Below are positions 17,090-26,708 of a DNA stretch of 64,000 nucleotides, piece after piece (the stretch's first letter is position 1; every line of letters starts with the position of its first letter). The translations under genes and the position numbers were made by a program. A model generated the notes under the pieces. The model worked only from the letters and a program-made list of their open reading frames with translations, was not told where the DNA came from and did no database searches. The stretch is from Bifidobacterium bombi DSM 19703 (GTDB lineage Bacteria > Actinomycetota > Actinomycetes > Actinomycetales > Bifidobacteriaceae): assembly GCF_000737845.1 (NCBI RefSeq), contig NZ_ATLK01000002.1:62006-126005 (forward strand), in the 5' to 3' direction.

Positions 17090-20000
17090 ATGGCTGGTAC
17101 CAAGCTTGTCATCGTGGAGTCTCCCACCAAAGCCAAGAAAATCGGTGGGTATCTGGGTAAAGGCTACACGGTCAAGGCCTCGGTGGGCCATATTCGGGAC
17201 CTTGCCCAACCGAGTGAGGTGCCTGCCGCGAAAAAGGAGAAGTTCGGACGTTTCGGGGTGGACGTGAACGACGGCTTCGAACCATATTATGTGGTTGGTC
17301 CGCAAAAGAAGAAGACGGTTGCGGAGCTGAAAACCGCACTGAAGGATGCGGACACCCTCTATCTGGCGACTGATGAGGATCGTGAGGGGGAGGCCATAGC
17401 CTGGCATTTGGTGCAGACGCTGAAACCCAAGGTACCGGTCAAACGCATGGTATTCCATGAAATCACCCCTGAAGCCATCAAGGACTCACTCAGCCACACT
17501 CGGCAGGTGGATGCCGATATGGTGGACGCCCAAGAGACCCGTCGCGTGCTCGACAGGCTGTACGGGTACGAGCTTTCTCCGGTGCTGTGGCGAAAGGTGG
17601 GGCCGGGCCTTTCCGCAGGACGTGTGCAGTCAGTCGCCACACGGCTCATTGTCGAGCGCGAGCGCGAGCGCATGGCGTTCGTACGGGTGCCCTATTGGGA
17701 CGTGACGGCTGAGCTGTCCGCTTCGGGTACGGCTAAGGCGGTCGGTGGGTCGGACGAAGATGTTTCCGGAACGTTCCAGGCTCGCATGGTCACCTTGGAT
17801 GGCAAGCGCTTGGCTGGTTCCAAGGATTTCAATGATGATGGGACTTTGGTGCCTTCCAGCGCGAAGGAAGGTGTGGTTCACTTGGATGAGGCACGCGCTC
17901 AAAGGCTTGCCGAAGTATTGCAGGACGCTGAGTTCACCGTCGTTTCCATGGAAACCAAGCCGTACCGTCGTCGTCCAGTGCCGCCGTTCACCACCTCAAC
18001 CCTGCAACAGGCTGCAGGGAACCGCTTATCCATGAGTTCGCGTCAGACCATGCGTGCGGCTCAGGGGTTGTACGAGAATGGTTACATCACCTATATGCGT
18101 ACCGATTCGGTCACGCTTTCCCAGGAAGCCATCCATGCCGCCCGTCAGGGCGTTATGCGGCATTTCGGCAAGGAATATCTTTCGGACGGTCCCAAGCAGT
18201 ATGCCACTAAGACGGCTGGCGCCCAGGAGGCGCACGAGTGCATTCGCCCTGCGGGATCGAATTTCCGTGATCCCGATGAACTGGCGACCAAAGTCCCGCC
18301 TGACCAATTGAAGCTTTATACCTTGATTTGGCAGCGCACGCTCGCTTCTCAAATGGCTGATGCGACAGGTTCGACGGCGACGGTTCGCCTGAGCGCACCC
18401 GTTGACGGCCTGCATGATGTGGATGACGGTTCTGCTGCGGGGGCCGAGGGTGAAGCCGGGTTCCAAGCATCCGGAACGGTGATTGATTTCCCGGGGTTCC
18501 TCAAGGCTTCCGGATGGCCTCGGCGTGACGGCAACGAGGCTGATGTGACGCTTCCGCCCATGACCACCGGCGACAGGCTTGGCGCTTCGACCGTTACCGC
18601 GGACGGGCATGAGACCCAGCCGCCTGCCCGGTACACTGAAGCTTCGCTCGTCAAAACGCTGGAGGCCAAGGAGATTGGGCGGCCGTCGACATACGCCAGC
18701 ATCATCTCCACCATCATCGACCGTGGGTATGTCTATGAGCGTGGAAGGGCGTTGATTCCTTCCTGGTTGGCTTTCGCCGTCACCAAGCTGCTCGAACAGA
18801 ACTTCCCGAAGTACGTCGATTACCAGTTCACCGCAGATATGGAGAACGGGCTCGATAAAATCGCGCACGGTGAGGAAACGAGCAAGGACTGGCTTACCCG
18901 TTTCTACTTCGGGTCGGGCGACGGTGCTGCTGCGTCCGCAGATGAGGCCCACGAAGGCTTGGCTCAGCAGGTGGCCCAGCTTGGAGACATCGATGCCCGG
19001 GCCATCAACACCATCGAGATTGGCGACGGGCTTCAAGTGCGTGTAGGTCGGTATGGCCCGTATCTTGAAGACACGGAAAACCTCGATGCCGAAGGGAATC
19101 CGAAGCATGCCATGCTTCCCGATACCATGGCCCCGGATGAACTCACCGTGGAGGCCGGTCATGAACTGATTCGCACCAATGCCGGGGGGCCGAAGATCCT
19201 CGGTACGGATCCCAAGACCGGTGGGACGGTGGAGCTTCGAACCGGCCGGTTCGGGCCTTACGTGGCTTTGATGGCGCCGGAAGACGAAGGCGCGGTGTCG
19301 AATAGGTCCGACGTCGCGTCCGATGAAGACGACAAGAAGGGCGCCGAACCCGGTGCGAAAGCAGCGACCGCGGAGGGCCGTACGACGAAGGGGGCCGCAC
19401 AAGGGCAGGCCAAGGCTTCCGGTTCGCGCGGCAAAGGGTCGTCGCATCCGGCGGCGAAGAAGTCCGCCGCGCCGAAGCCGAAGATGGCCTCGCTCTTCAA
19501 GAGTATGACTCCTGAGACCGTCACTCTTGACGACGCTCTCAGGCTCCTCAGCATGCCGCGCAAAGTAGGCGAGTTGGAAGAGACCGACTCTGAATCCGGT
19601 GAAGTGTCCCAGGCGGTGGTGGAAGCCAACAATGGGCGTTACGGCCCGTACCTGACAAAGACGGATGCTGATGGCAAGTCCGAGACCCGTTCGCTTTCCA
19701 GCGAAGACGAGATTTTCTCCGTGACCATCGAACAGGCCAAGGAACTCTTCGCTCAACCCAAATACGGTCGTGGCCGTGGGCGTGCTTCCAAACCGCCGTT
19801 GCGTGAGCTTGGTGCCGACCCGGAAAACGGGAAGAGTGTGACGATCAAGGATGGTTTCTACGGAGCCTACATCACCGATGGAGAGACCAACCGCACCTTA
19901 CCCAGGCAGTACACACCCGAGTCCATCGAGCCCGCAGAGGCCTTTCGATTGCTTGCTGAGAAGCGTGCCGCGGGACCGGTCAAGCGTCGGGCGCGTCGCT

Positions 20001-20158
20001 CGACGAGCCGTAGGGCGTCCACCAATGCGACCCGGACGAAGCGTACGGCCGCCAAAAAAAACCGGTACTCGAAAGGCTGCGTCATCGAAAACCGCTGCTG
20101 CCGGCAAAGCCACGGCGAAGAAAACGTCGGCAAAGAAAACGACGGCAAGAAGAAGTGA
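17090..20158 (+). CDS. topA: DNA topoisomerase I, C-terminal tail possibly frameshifted
   Basis: Type IA topoisomerase that relaxes negative supercoils. Toprim domain at the N-terminus (LVIVESPTKAKKIGGYL, then ATDEDREGEAIAWHL); catalytic tyrosine Y335 in ITYMRTDS; C-terminal repeats (GRYGPYLED, GRFGPYVAL, GRYGPYLTK, GFYGAYITDG) replace zinc fingers, as in actinobacteria. ATG 17090 follows AAAGGAG. At an A8 run (20054-20061) the zero frame leaves the Lys/Ala/Thr-rich tail and ends at 20158 with an atypical Cys-containing tail (NRYSKGCVIENRCC). The +1 frame continues as a typical basic tail to 20198. The core enzyme is certain; the true C-terminus is not. Confidence 0.95.
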   Translation: MAGTKLVIVESPTKAKKIGGYLGKGYTVKASVGHIRDLAQPSEVPAAKKEKFGRFGVDVNDGFEPYYVVGPQKKKTVAELKTALKDADTLYLATDEDREGEAIAWHLVQTLKPKVPVKRMVFHEITPEAIKDSLSHTRQVDADMVDAQETRRVLDRLYGYELSPVLWRKVGPGLSAGRVQSVATRLIVERERERMAFVRVPYWDVTAELSASGTAKAVGGSDEDVSGTFQARMVTLDGKRLAGSKDFNDDGTLVPSSAKEGVVHLDEARAQRLAEVLQDAEFTVVSMETKPYRRRPVPPFTTSTLQQAAGNRLSMSSRQTMRAAQGLYENGYITYMRTDSVTLSQEAIHAARQGVMRHFGKEYLSDGPKQYATKTAGAQEAHECIRPAGSNFRDPDELATKVPPDQLKLYTLIWQRTLASQMADATGSTATVRLSAPVDGLHDVDDGSAAGAEGEAGFQASGTVIDFPGFLKASGWPRRDGNEADVTLPPMTTGDRLGASTVTADGHETQPPARYTEASLVKTLEAKEIGRPSTYASIISTIIDRGYVYERGRALIPSWLAFAVTKLLEQNFPKYVDYQFTADMENGLDKIAHGEETSKDWLTRFYFGSGDGAAASADEAHEGLAQQVAQLGDIDARAINTIEIGDGLQVRVGRYGPYLEDTENLDAEGNPKHAMLPDTMAPDELTVEAGHELIRTNAGGPKILGTDPKTGGTVELRTGRFGPYVALMAPEDEGAVSNRSDVASDEDDKKGAEPGAKAATAEGRTTKGAAQGQAKASGSRGKGSSHPAAKKSAAPKPKMASLFKSMTPETVTLDDALRLLSMPRKVGELEETDSESGEVSQAVVEANNGRYGPYLTKTDADGKSETRSLSSEDEIFSVTIEQAKELFAQPKYGRGRGRASKPPLRELGADPENGKSVTIKDGFYGAYITDGETNRTLPRQYTPESIEPAEAFRLLAEKRAAGPVKRRARRSTSRRASTNATRTKRTAAKKNRYSKGCVIENRCCRQSHGEENVGKENDGKKK

Positions 20159-20198
20159 GTCTGGGAGAGCCGGTGCGAAAAAGCCTTCGGCACAGTAG
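20054..20198 (+). other. Alternative +1-frame basic tail of TopA
   Basis: From the A8 run the +1 frame encodes TGTRKAASSKTAAAGKATAK and further KKTSAKK/KKTTARR-type segments, ending at TAG 20196-20198. This lysine-rich pattern is what TopA C-termini of related bacteria look like. Reached if one A is lost from the run in the genome, in the transcript by polymerase slippage, or if the run is a sequencing error. Confidence 0.6.
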
Positions 20199-20756
20199 CG
20201 TCATGTCATCTGCCCAACACCAATGGGCGTGAGTCGTGACGTTGGCCTCGACGGGTGTGCGCTGGCCGGTCGGTCCGAACCGGAGCGGCCTGCCATACCT
20301 CCTGACTGTCGTCCCTCTGACGGTCATTCCTCTGACGGTCGTCACTCCTGGCCTCCATACTTCTTGACAGTCATGCTTTCGGTATGCTGTTTCTTCGGTA
20401 TGCTATTTCTTCGCACTGACGTCACTCTGGAACCCCTTGGCAGCATCACATTGTTGTGGCATCGGGTGGCCGCTTCCTTCGACTCGGTTCCCTTGATGCC
20501 GGTTTCCCTGCGCCGGTCGTCTGTGCTAACCGCCGCGAGTTGGTTCCTCGTATTGGTTCCTTGTGCCGGCTTCTTTTGCTTGCTTCTTGGCGTCGAATGA
20601 CCTTGTGCCGAGCGGCCTGTGCCGAGCGGCCTGGGAGGGTGGTCATTGTTGCGCTGATGAACACGCTGCGCACCATCCGGGGTGCCGAGATGACCCCGGA
20701 TAGGATGTTGCCCCAAATGCCGCGTCACGTCAGACAAACACGGTACCATGGGTGGA
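20199..20756. other. Spacer with short tandem duplications
   Basis: About 560 bases between topA and argS without a convincing gene. It is built from short near-tandem copies: CCTCTGACGGTC-type units at about 20299-20343, TTCGGTATGCT units near 20380-20410, and a perfect 14-bp duplication TGTGCCGAGCGGCC at 20604-20617 and 20618-20631. It must contain the argS promoter, which I could not place. Confidence 0.55.
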
Positions 20757-22610
20757 ATGACCCCTGAATCGTTAAGTGAAGAGATTTCGAAAATAGCCCG
20801 AGCTTTGGCGGAGGACGGCGATGCCGGCGAATTGACTGCGCAGATGGTGCCATCTGCCGATGAACTCACCGTCATGAGGCCGAAAGACCGTACCCACGGG
20901 GATTGGTCCAGCAATGCGGCGATGCAGTTGGCGAAGAAAGCACGCATGAAACCCCGGGATCTGGCTGAGAGATTCGCCGCCGAGCTGAGCAGGACTCCCG
21001 GCATCAGATCCGTGGAGGTGGCCGGTCCCGGCTTCATCAACGTCACATTGGATGCCGCTTCGGCCGCCCAAGTGGTGGAGGCTGTGCTTTCGGGCCGCTG
21101 CCCGATCCAAAGCGAATACCGTAACGAAGGCGGCGAACGCTTGTCCGAGGAGGGTACGACTTTCGGCCGTAACGGGCACTTGGGCGGCAAAACACTCAAT
21201 CTTGAGTTCGTCTCGGCCAACCCTACCGGACCGATTCATATCGGCGGCGTGCGCTGGGCCGCAACGGGGGATTCCATGGCTCGCGTGCTTGAGGCCAATG
21301 GCGCCAAGGTCGTCCGTGAATATTACTTCAACGACCACGGGGAGCAGATCAACCGTTTCGCCAAGTCTCTGGTCGCCGCAGCCCACGGCGAAGAGACACC
21401 CGCCGACGGGTATAAAGGCGCGTACATCAACGAGATCGTCGATCGAGTCGTGGCTCAGGCCGCTGCCGATGGCGTCGACATCCTCAACCTGCCGCGTGTG
21501 GACACCGGTGTCGATAAGGACGGCAATGCCCTGGGAGAAGGGGATTCGCCGCAGCGCGAGGAATTCCGCGCCCGTGCGGTTCCGATGATGTTCGCCGAAA
21601 TCCAGCAATCCATGAAGGACTTCCGGGTGGATTACGACGTGTGGTTCCATGAGAACAGCCTGTACCAGTCGGGTGCGGCGCAAAAGGCCATCGAATATCT
21701 GCGAGGTCGGGGAGACGTCTTCGACAAGGATGGCGCCACTTGGTTCGCCGCCACGAAACACGGGGATGACAAGGACCGTGTCATCATCAAGTCAAACGGC
21801 GAGTACGCCTACTTTGCCGCTGATATCGCCTATTACTGGGACAAGCGCCACCGTGCTGTGGATCCGGCCGATGTGGCCATCTATATGCTCGGAGCCGACC
21901 ATCACGGGTACATTGGCCGCATGATGGCCATGTGCGCCGCCTTCGGTGACGTTCCCGGCGAGAACATGCAGATACTCATCGGTCAGATGGTCAACGTGAT
22001 GAAGGACGGCAAGGCTGTTCGCATGTCGAAGCGTGCGGGCAACGTCGTCACCATAGACGATCTCGTGGATGCCATAGGCGTGGATGCCTCCCGCTATTCG
22101 CTGGCACGCACCGATTACAACACGAGCGTCGACATCGACCTCGACGTGCTCGCCTCGCACACCAACGAGAACCCCGTGTACTACGTGCAGTACGCGCACG
22201 CCCGTGCCTGCAATGTGGACCGCAACGCGGCCGATGCCGGCATCGATGCCGGCAAGGCTTCGCTGGGACTGCTTGACACACCGGCCGACGGCGAGGTGCT
22301 GGCCTCATTGGCCCAATGGCCTTCCGTGGTGGCCGAAGCCGGTGACCTGCGCGCCCCGCACAAGATCGCGCACTACTTGGAAGCGCTCGCGGGTGCGTAC
22401 CACAAGTGGTACAACTTGGAACGGGTGGTGCCGATGGCGCTCACCGAATTAGAGGAACGCAAGAATAAAGCCGAACGTGAGGCTTTGCGCATCGCCAAGG
22501 ACCCCGAACCGGCCCGCGCGGCGGCTCGACTGAAACTCAACGACGCCGTGAGAATGGTCATCGCGTCCGGTCTGGACATGCTCGGCGTGAGCGCCCCGGA
22601 GAGAATGTGA
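20757..22610 (+). CDS. argS: Arginyl-tRNA synthetase
   Basis: Class I synthetase charging tRNA-Arg. The 617-residue protein has the N-terminal additional domain, the HIGH-type signature (SANPTGPIHIGG, about residue 158, with HIGG in place of HIGH as in many ArgS), the DYDVWFHENSLY region, the KMSKS-equivalent RMSKRAGN (about residue 421) and the C-terminal DALR domain (VQYAHARACN, later AHYLEALAGAYHKWYN). A polar insert around residues 122-138 (EGGERLSEEGTTFGR) is unusual. Start is ATG 20757 or the ATG three codons upstream at 20748; neither has a clear SD. Confidence 0.96.
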   Translation: MTPESLSEEISKIARALAEDGDAGELTAQMVPSADELTVMRPKDRTHGDWSSNAAMQLAKKARMKPRDLAERFAAELSRTPGIRSVEVAGPGFINVTLDAASAAQVVEAVLSGRCPIQSEYRNEGGERLSEEGTTFGRNGHLGGKTLNLEFVSANPTGPIHIGGVRWAATGDSMARVLEANGAKVVREYYFNDHGEQINRFAKSLVAAAHGEETPADGYKGAYINEIVDRVVAQAAADGVDILNLPRVDTGVDKDGNALGEGDSPQREEFRARAVPMMFAEIQQSMKDFRVDYDVWFHENSLYQSGAAQKAIEYLRGRGDVFDKDGATWFAATKHGDDKDRVIIKSNGEYAYFAADIAYYWDKRHRAVDPADVAIYMLGADHHGYIGRMMAMCAAFGDVPGENMQILIGQMVNVMKDGKAVRMSKRAGNVVTIDDLVDAIGVDASRYSLARTDYNTSVDIDLDVLASHTNENPVYYVQYAHARACNVDRNAADAGIDAGKASLGLLDTPADGEVLASLAQWPSVVAEAGDLRAPHKIAHYLEALAGAYHKWYNLERVVPMALTELEERKNKAEREALRIAKDPEPARAAARLKLNDAVRMVIASGLDMLGVSAPERM

Positions 22611-22839
22611 CCCGCACGCCTGAGCGTAGGTGGCGTGCGGTGCAGATTCCGGTATGCGGTTTCGGTTTCAGGCGGGTTCGAGGCTTGATGCCGCGCAGGC
22701 GGCATCGGTGTGGCCGAGTTGAAAGCTTAGGTGTTGAAGTGAGGTGCCGGGGGTCACGACCCGGCGCATGTGAGGATATGCGGCGCAAAGGCTCGTCCTC
22801 GTGCCGAGATACGGCAGGCAGACGAAAAGGACGGTAACG

Positions 22840-24483
22840 ATGGCAATCAGCGCGATTTGGCCCAAAGCCACGGATCGGAACGAACATGGCGAGTTGACGT
22901 TCCACGGAAACTCGGCTGCCTCCCTGCTTGAGCGATTCGGCTCCCCGTTGTATGTCATGGACACGGATGAACTGCGGGCCCGCGCCGGCGGGTTCGTGCA
23001 GGCGGCCGCAAAGGCATTTCCGACCGCCACCACTCACGTAAGCTACGCCGGGAAGGCTTTTCTCTCGAAGGAGGTCTGCCGCATCGTTTCGCAAGAGGGC
23101 ATGCTTATCGACACATGCTCGATGGGTGAGATGCGTATAGCGCTCGCGGCAGGCATACCTGGACGTCGCCTCGTTCTGCATGGCAACAACAAGTCCGATG
23201 CCGAACTTGAGCTGGCAATAGCGGAAGGCTTCAATAAAATCGTGGTGGACAGCCCGGACGATCCTGAGCGCGTGGCCTCCATAGCACGGCGTCTGGGTAA
23301 GCGGGCGCGTGTCATGGTGCGTGTGACTTGTGGCATCCACGCCGGCGGACACGAATACATCTCCACCGCCCATGAGGATCAGAAATTCGGTCTGGCTCTG
23401 CTTCCCGCAGGCGCGGATCCGAAGATTTTCGATGTGCTTGACGGACTTGGGAAGGGGTGTGGAAACAGCGCCCAAACGGTTCCGACGACTGTCGGTGACA
23501 CGGACGCCGCCGCCGACACTGGTGCCGATGCCGATGCCGATGGTAGGAACGACGCCATCCGCTACCCCTATGATGTCGGAGATGTGAAGCCGACGGATAC
23601 CGAGCTGGCGTTGGCGCGTGCAATGGACGCAGTGGCGAATGGTCCGGCGGTGGCGGTCCTCAAAGACATTGCTGCACGTTCGAATGACCTTGAGCTGGTC
23701 GGCATCCATTCCCACATCGGTTCGCAGATTCATGATGCGAACGCCTTCATTCAGGCCGGACAGCGCATGATGCTTCTGCGTCGTACGTTCTATGCCACTG
23801 ATGCGTACGTTCTTCCCGAAGTGGATCTGGGAGGCGGCTATTCCGTGGCGTATACAGATGATGAGGAAGCCATGGACATCCCTCGTGAACTCGCACGGCT
23901 CTCCGAGGCGGTGGCCACGGTCAACAAGGCTCTTGGAATGCCTGCTCCCATCATCTCATTCGAACCAGGGCGTTCTATCGTCGGCCCCGCCGGGGTGACG
24001 CTGTACCGGGTCGGCACCATCAAGCATGTAGCCCTGCCCGCCGACACGAAGGACGACCAAGGCCATCGAATCTCCCAGAGAACCTATGTCTCGGTGGATG
24101 GAGGCATGAGCGACAACATTCGTCCGATGCTCTATGGCGCGAATTATACTGTGGCCGTAGCTGGATTCGCGGGAGGAGCGGACGCCGATGGTGCCGGATG
24201 CATGAAACAGACCGGTGAGGATGACGGGAGCATGATTGCCAGAGTGGTGGGCATGCACTGTGAATCGGGCGATGTTCTCGTACGTGAATGTCGGTTGCCG
24301 CACGACCTCAAACGTGGGGATATCCTCGCCATTCCCGTCACCGGAGCATATGGGCGCACCATGGCCAGCAACTATAACCAGGCACTCATCCCGGCCGTGG
24401 TTGCGGTCAGCGAGCAGGACGCCCATCTGATGATGCGCAGACAGACCGTCGATGACCTGCTTGGTCTCGATGTAAGCGCGTAA
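22840..24483 (+). CDS. lysA: Diaminopimelate decarboxylase
   Basis: Last step of lysine synthesis: meso-diaminopimelate to lysine, PLP dependent. The PLP lysine is in HVSYAGKAFLSKE (about residue 70); HGNNKSDAELELA, SHIGSQIHD and the glycine-rich VDLGGGYSVAYT phosphate-binding stretch follow, and the C-terminal barrel carries the conserved C-E-S-G-D motif. At 547 residues it is about 90 longer than usual because of an Asp/Ala/Gly-rich insert (about 23451-23595). ATG 22840 follows AAAAGGA; an upstream GTG at 22801 is less likely. Followed by hom and thrB, so aspartate-family amino acid genes cluster here. Confidence 0.95.
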   Translation: MAISAIWPKATDRNEHGELTFHGNSAASLLERFGSPLYVMDTDELRARAGGFVQAAAKAFPTATTHVSYAGKAFLSKEVCRIVSQEGMLIDTCSMGEMRIALAAGIPGRRLVLHGNNKSDAELELAIAEGFNKIVVDSPDDPERVASIARRLGKRARVMVRVTCGIHAGGHEYISTAHEDQKFGLALLPAGADPKIFDVLDGLGKGCGNSAQTVPTTVGDTDAAADTGADADADGRNDAIRYPYDVGDVKPTDTELALARAMDAVANGPAVAVLKDIAARSNDLELVGIHSHIGSQIHDANAFIQAGQRMMLLRRTFYATDAYVLPEVDLGGGYSVAYTDDEEAMDIPRELARLSEAVATVNKALGMPAPIISFEPGRSIVGPAGVTLYRVGTIKHVALPADTKDDQGHRISQRTYVSVDGGMSDNIRPMLYGANYTVAVAGFAGGADADGAGCMKQTGEDDGSMIARVVGMHCESGDVLVRECRLPHDLKRGDILAIPVTGAYGRTMASNYNQALIPAVVAVSEQDAHLMMRRQTVDDLLGLDVSA

Positions 24484-24851
24484 GCGCGATCCGGCGTGCC
24501 TAGCGCAATACGGCCGGTGTATCTTGACGGTTGGACCGTGCAGGTCCGTGGTTCTGGGCCTGTCTCGGGAACGCTGCCGGAAAAGCCGCCTTGAACCTTG
24601 TCTGAGAATGCGCCCGGGGCAAGGACTGCTGGCTGGGCTGCCTTGAACCCGCCGGGGAGGGCGCTTTGTGAAGTGCTGGTGACGTGTGTTCGTGTAGTTT
24701 GTCGTCTTCGGCTGCATTGTTTAACTTATTTAGAGTCTGGGCGTTTGTCTTTCGAAATCCGAAGGTCCGTTTTGGAACCGAAGGGGCACCTGTCGTTTTC
24801 TTTCCGTACTATTGAAGCTGAAACCAAGCAACGAGACGGTGGGGGAAGAAT
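24484..24851. other. Spacer between lysA and hom
   Basis: About 370 bases. No gene is supported. The last 120 bases are more AT-rich (TTGTTTAACTTATTTAGAG near 24717) and probably hold the hom promoter. Confidence 0.4.
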
Positions 24852-26201
24852 ATGGCAGATCAGGCTGCCGCCGGGGTTCGCGGTCGGGAAGACGGAAGAG
24901 AAGACGTTCCCATCAATGTGGGGCTGCTCGGAGCGGGGACGGTGGGTTCTCAGACCGCGCGCCTTCTGGTGGAGCAGGGCGATGAGCTGACGAACCGCAT
25001 AGGGCGGCCAATCAGGCTTTCCGGCGTGGCTTGCCGCAATCCGAGCGATGTCGATTATCCGTGGCTTGACAAGGCCTTGCTTACCGAGGACACTGAGGCG
25101 GTGGTTCGCGGCGCCGATATCGCGGTCGAACTCATCGGCGGGTTGGAGCCGGCCCGCACGCTGGTGCTGCAGGCCCTGAACGCCGGCACTTCGGTGGTGA
25201 CCGCCAACAAGGCTCTGCTCGCCAAGTTCGGCCCTGAACTCTATCGGGCCGCGGCTGCCCATCATGCGGACATCTATTTCGAAGCCGCCGTGGGAGGAGC
25301 CATCCCCTTCATTCGGCCGTTGCGCGAGTCGCTTTCCGGCGACAGGGTCGATAGCGTCCTGGGCATACTCAACGGCACCACGAACTACATTCTCGATGAG
25401 ATGACCACCAAAGGGCTTGATTTCGACGTGGCATTGAAGGATGCACAGGAGAAGGGCTACGCGGAGGCCGATCCCACGGGCGATGTCGAGGGAATCGATG
25501 CCGCCAATAAGGCGGCAATCGTGGCATCGTTGGCCTTCCACACCGACATCGGTATCGACGACGTGGCAGTCGAAGGCATTACGAGAATCACGTCCGATGA
25601 CATAGCCGCGGCCACGGCCGAAGGCAAGGTCGTCAAACTTCTGGCTGTCGTTGAGAACGGCGAGGCCGGGGTGTCGGCCCGCGTGTACCCGGCGTTGATT
25701 CCTCTTGACCATCCGCTGGCATCCGTGCGTGGCAGCTTCAACGCGGCGTTCGTCCATGCCGAGGCCGCCGATGACCTCATGTTCTACGGGCGCGGTGCCG
25801 GCGGGGCGCCGACCGCTTCGGCGGTGGTGGGTGATGTGGTGACGGTTGCCCGCCATATCGCACAGGGATCGACCGGGCAGGCCATCGAACTGTACAACGA
25901 CCTTCCCAAGGCTCCTCTGAGCGCTTCTCAGGCGGTCTTCGCCGTACGGTTCCAGATTTGCGACCGCCCCGGCATATTGGCGAAAATCTCCCAGAAGTTC
26001 GCCGATTACGGGCTGTCCATCAACGGCATCAACCAGGACCTGCAGCCCACCCCGCACGATCCCGGCTATTCGGGCGAGATTCAGACGCTTCGCCTGGTGA
26101 CGCATCATTGCAACGAAGTCACGTTGCGAGAATGCATCAAGGATATCTGTGACTTCAGCTTCGTGGTGGGTGAGCCTTCGATTCTGCGCGTTATGGAATA
26201 G
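24852..26201 (+). CDS. hom: Homoserine dehydrogenase
   Basis: Reduces aspartate semialdehyde to homoserine, the branch toward threonine and methionine. The 449-residue enzyme has an N-terminal Rossmann fold (INVGLLGAGTVGSQTARLL, from residue 22), the catalytic core with GILNGTTNYILDEM and KGYAEADPTGDVEGIDAANKAAI, and a C-terminal ACT domain (DRPGILAKISQKFADYGLSI) for feedback control by threonine. Start ATG 24852. Followed after 500 bases by thrB. Confident. Confidence 0.96.
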   Translation: MADQAAAGVRGREDGREDVPINVGLLGAGTVGSQTARLLVEQGDELTNRIGRPIRLSGVACRNPSDVDYPWLDKALLTEDTEAVVRGADIAVELIGGLEPARTLVLQALNAGTSVVTANKALLAKFGPELYRAAAAHHADIYFEAAVGGAIPFIRPLRESLSGDRVDSVLGILNGTTNYILDEMTTKGLDFDVALKDAQEKGYAEADPTGDVEGIDAANKAAIVASLAFHTDIGIDDVAVEGITRITSDDIAAATAEGKVVKLLAVVENGEAGVSARVYPALIPLDHPLASVRGSFNAAFVHAEAADDLMFYGRGAGGAPTASAVVGDVVTVARHIAQGSTGQAIELYNDLPKAPLSASQAVFAVRFQICDRPGILAKISQKFADYGLSINGINQDLQPTPHDPGYSGEIQTLRLVTHHCNEVTLRECIKDICDFSFVVGEPSILRVME

Positions 26202-26708
26202 GACGGACATGGAGAACGGCGTTCGGTGGCGCAATCACAGTGTGCAGGCTTCGCGTGTCCGACCTGGGAGCGAGTCCGTGGTTGGTTCGCACGCACCCGG
26301 CGTCCGTACCGTGAATTCCGTAACGTGCATGCCGCTTCATGGATTCCGTACCGCCACGTTTTGCCGCAGGCTGCCGCACCGGAGCGCAGGATCCGAAGCC
26401 TGCGCTCGACAATCAGCAATATGAGCCAGCAACAACCGCCCTGCGACGGGCAATCCGTGAAGAGACCCGTTTTTAGTCACGGGGCGTACGACCCAGCAGT
26501 TTGAACCTGAGTTCCGGCATCCGAACTTGAATATGCGAACCCGAATATCGGAACTCAAATATCCAAAGCCTGAACTCGAACATCAGTCACCAAACATCCG
26601 AACCCGAACCCGAACCCGGCGTCGGAATCGAGACCGGCAAGCGCCTCACCGTTGAGGTCGAGGCAATGACACACATCGCGTTATACAATCCATCCCAAGG
26701 AGGCATGT
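26202..26708. other. Spacer between hom and thrB with degenerate repeats
   Basis: About 500 bases without a supportable gene. From about 26503 to 26625 the sequence is a string of degenerate copies of a GAACCCGAATATC-like unit, ending in hexamer repeats (CCCGAA about four times). The SD of thrB (AAGGAGG) lies at the end. Confidence 0.5.
26446..26474 (+). terminator. Possible terminator downstream of hom
   Basis: ACGGG pairs with CCCGT, followed by a T5 run; the stem is short (5 bp) and the loop 15 bases. Weak candidate, 245 bases after the stop. Confidence 0.4.

Noticed and set aside
18026..19756. 576-codon open frame on the reverse strand
   Set aside because: Lies entirely antisense to the topA core; composition is Arg/Gly/His-rich and unlike any protein family. 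A by-product of GC-rich codon use.
20054..20062. Programmed -1 frameshift at A-AAA-AAC in topA as the main explanation
   Set aside because: The heptamer is in phase, but the typical TopA-like Lys/Ala/Thr tail is in the +1 frame, so a one-base indel or slippage fits better; kept only as an alternative.
20223..20600. 125-codon plus-strand frame between topA and argS
   Set aside because: Spans short tandem duplications, no ribosome site, no recognisable fold.
22558..23733. 391-codon reverse frame
   Set aside because: Antisense to lysA; composition not protein-like.
24726..26234. 502-codon open frame on the reverse strand
   Set aside because: Antisense to hom, which has unmistakable motifs; no ribosome site or conserved blocks.
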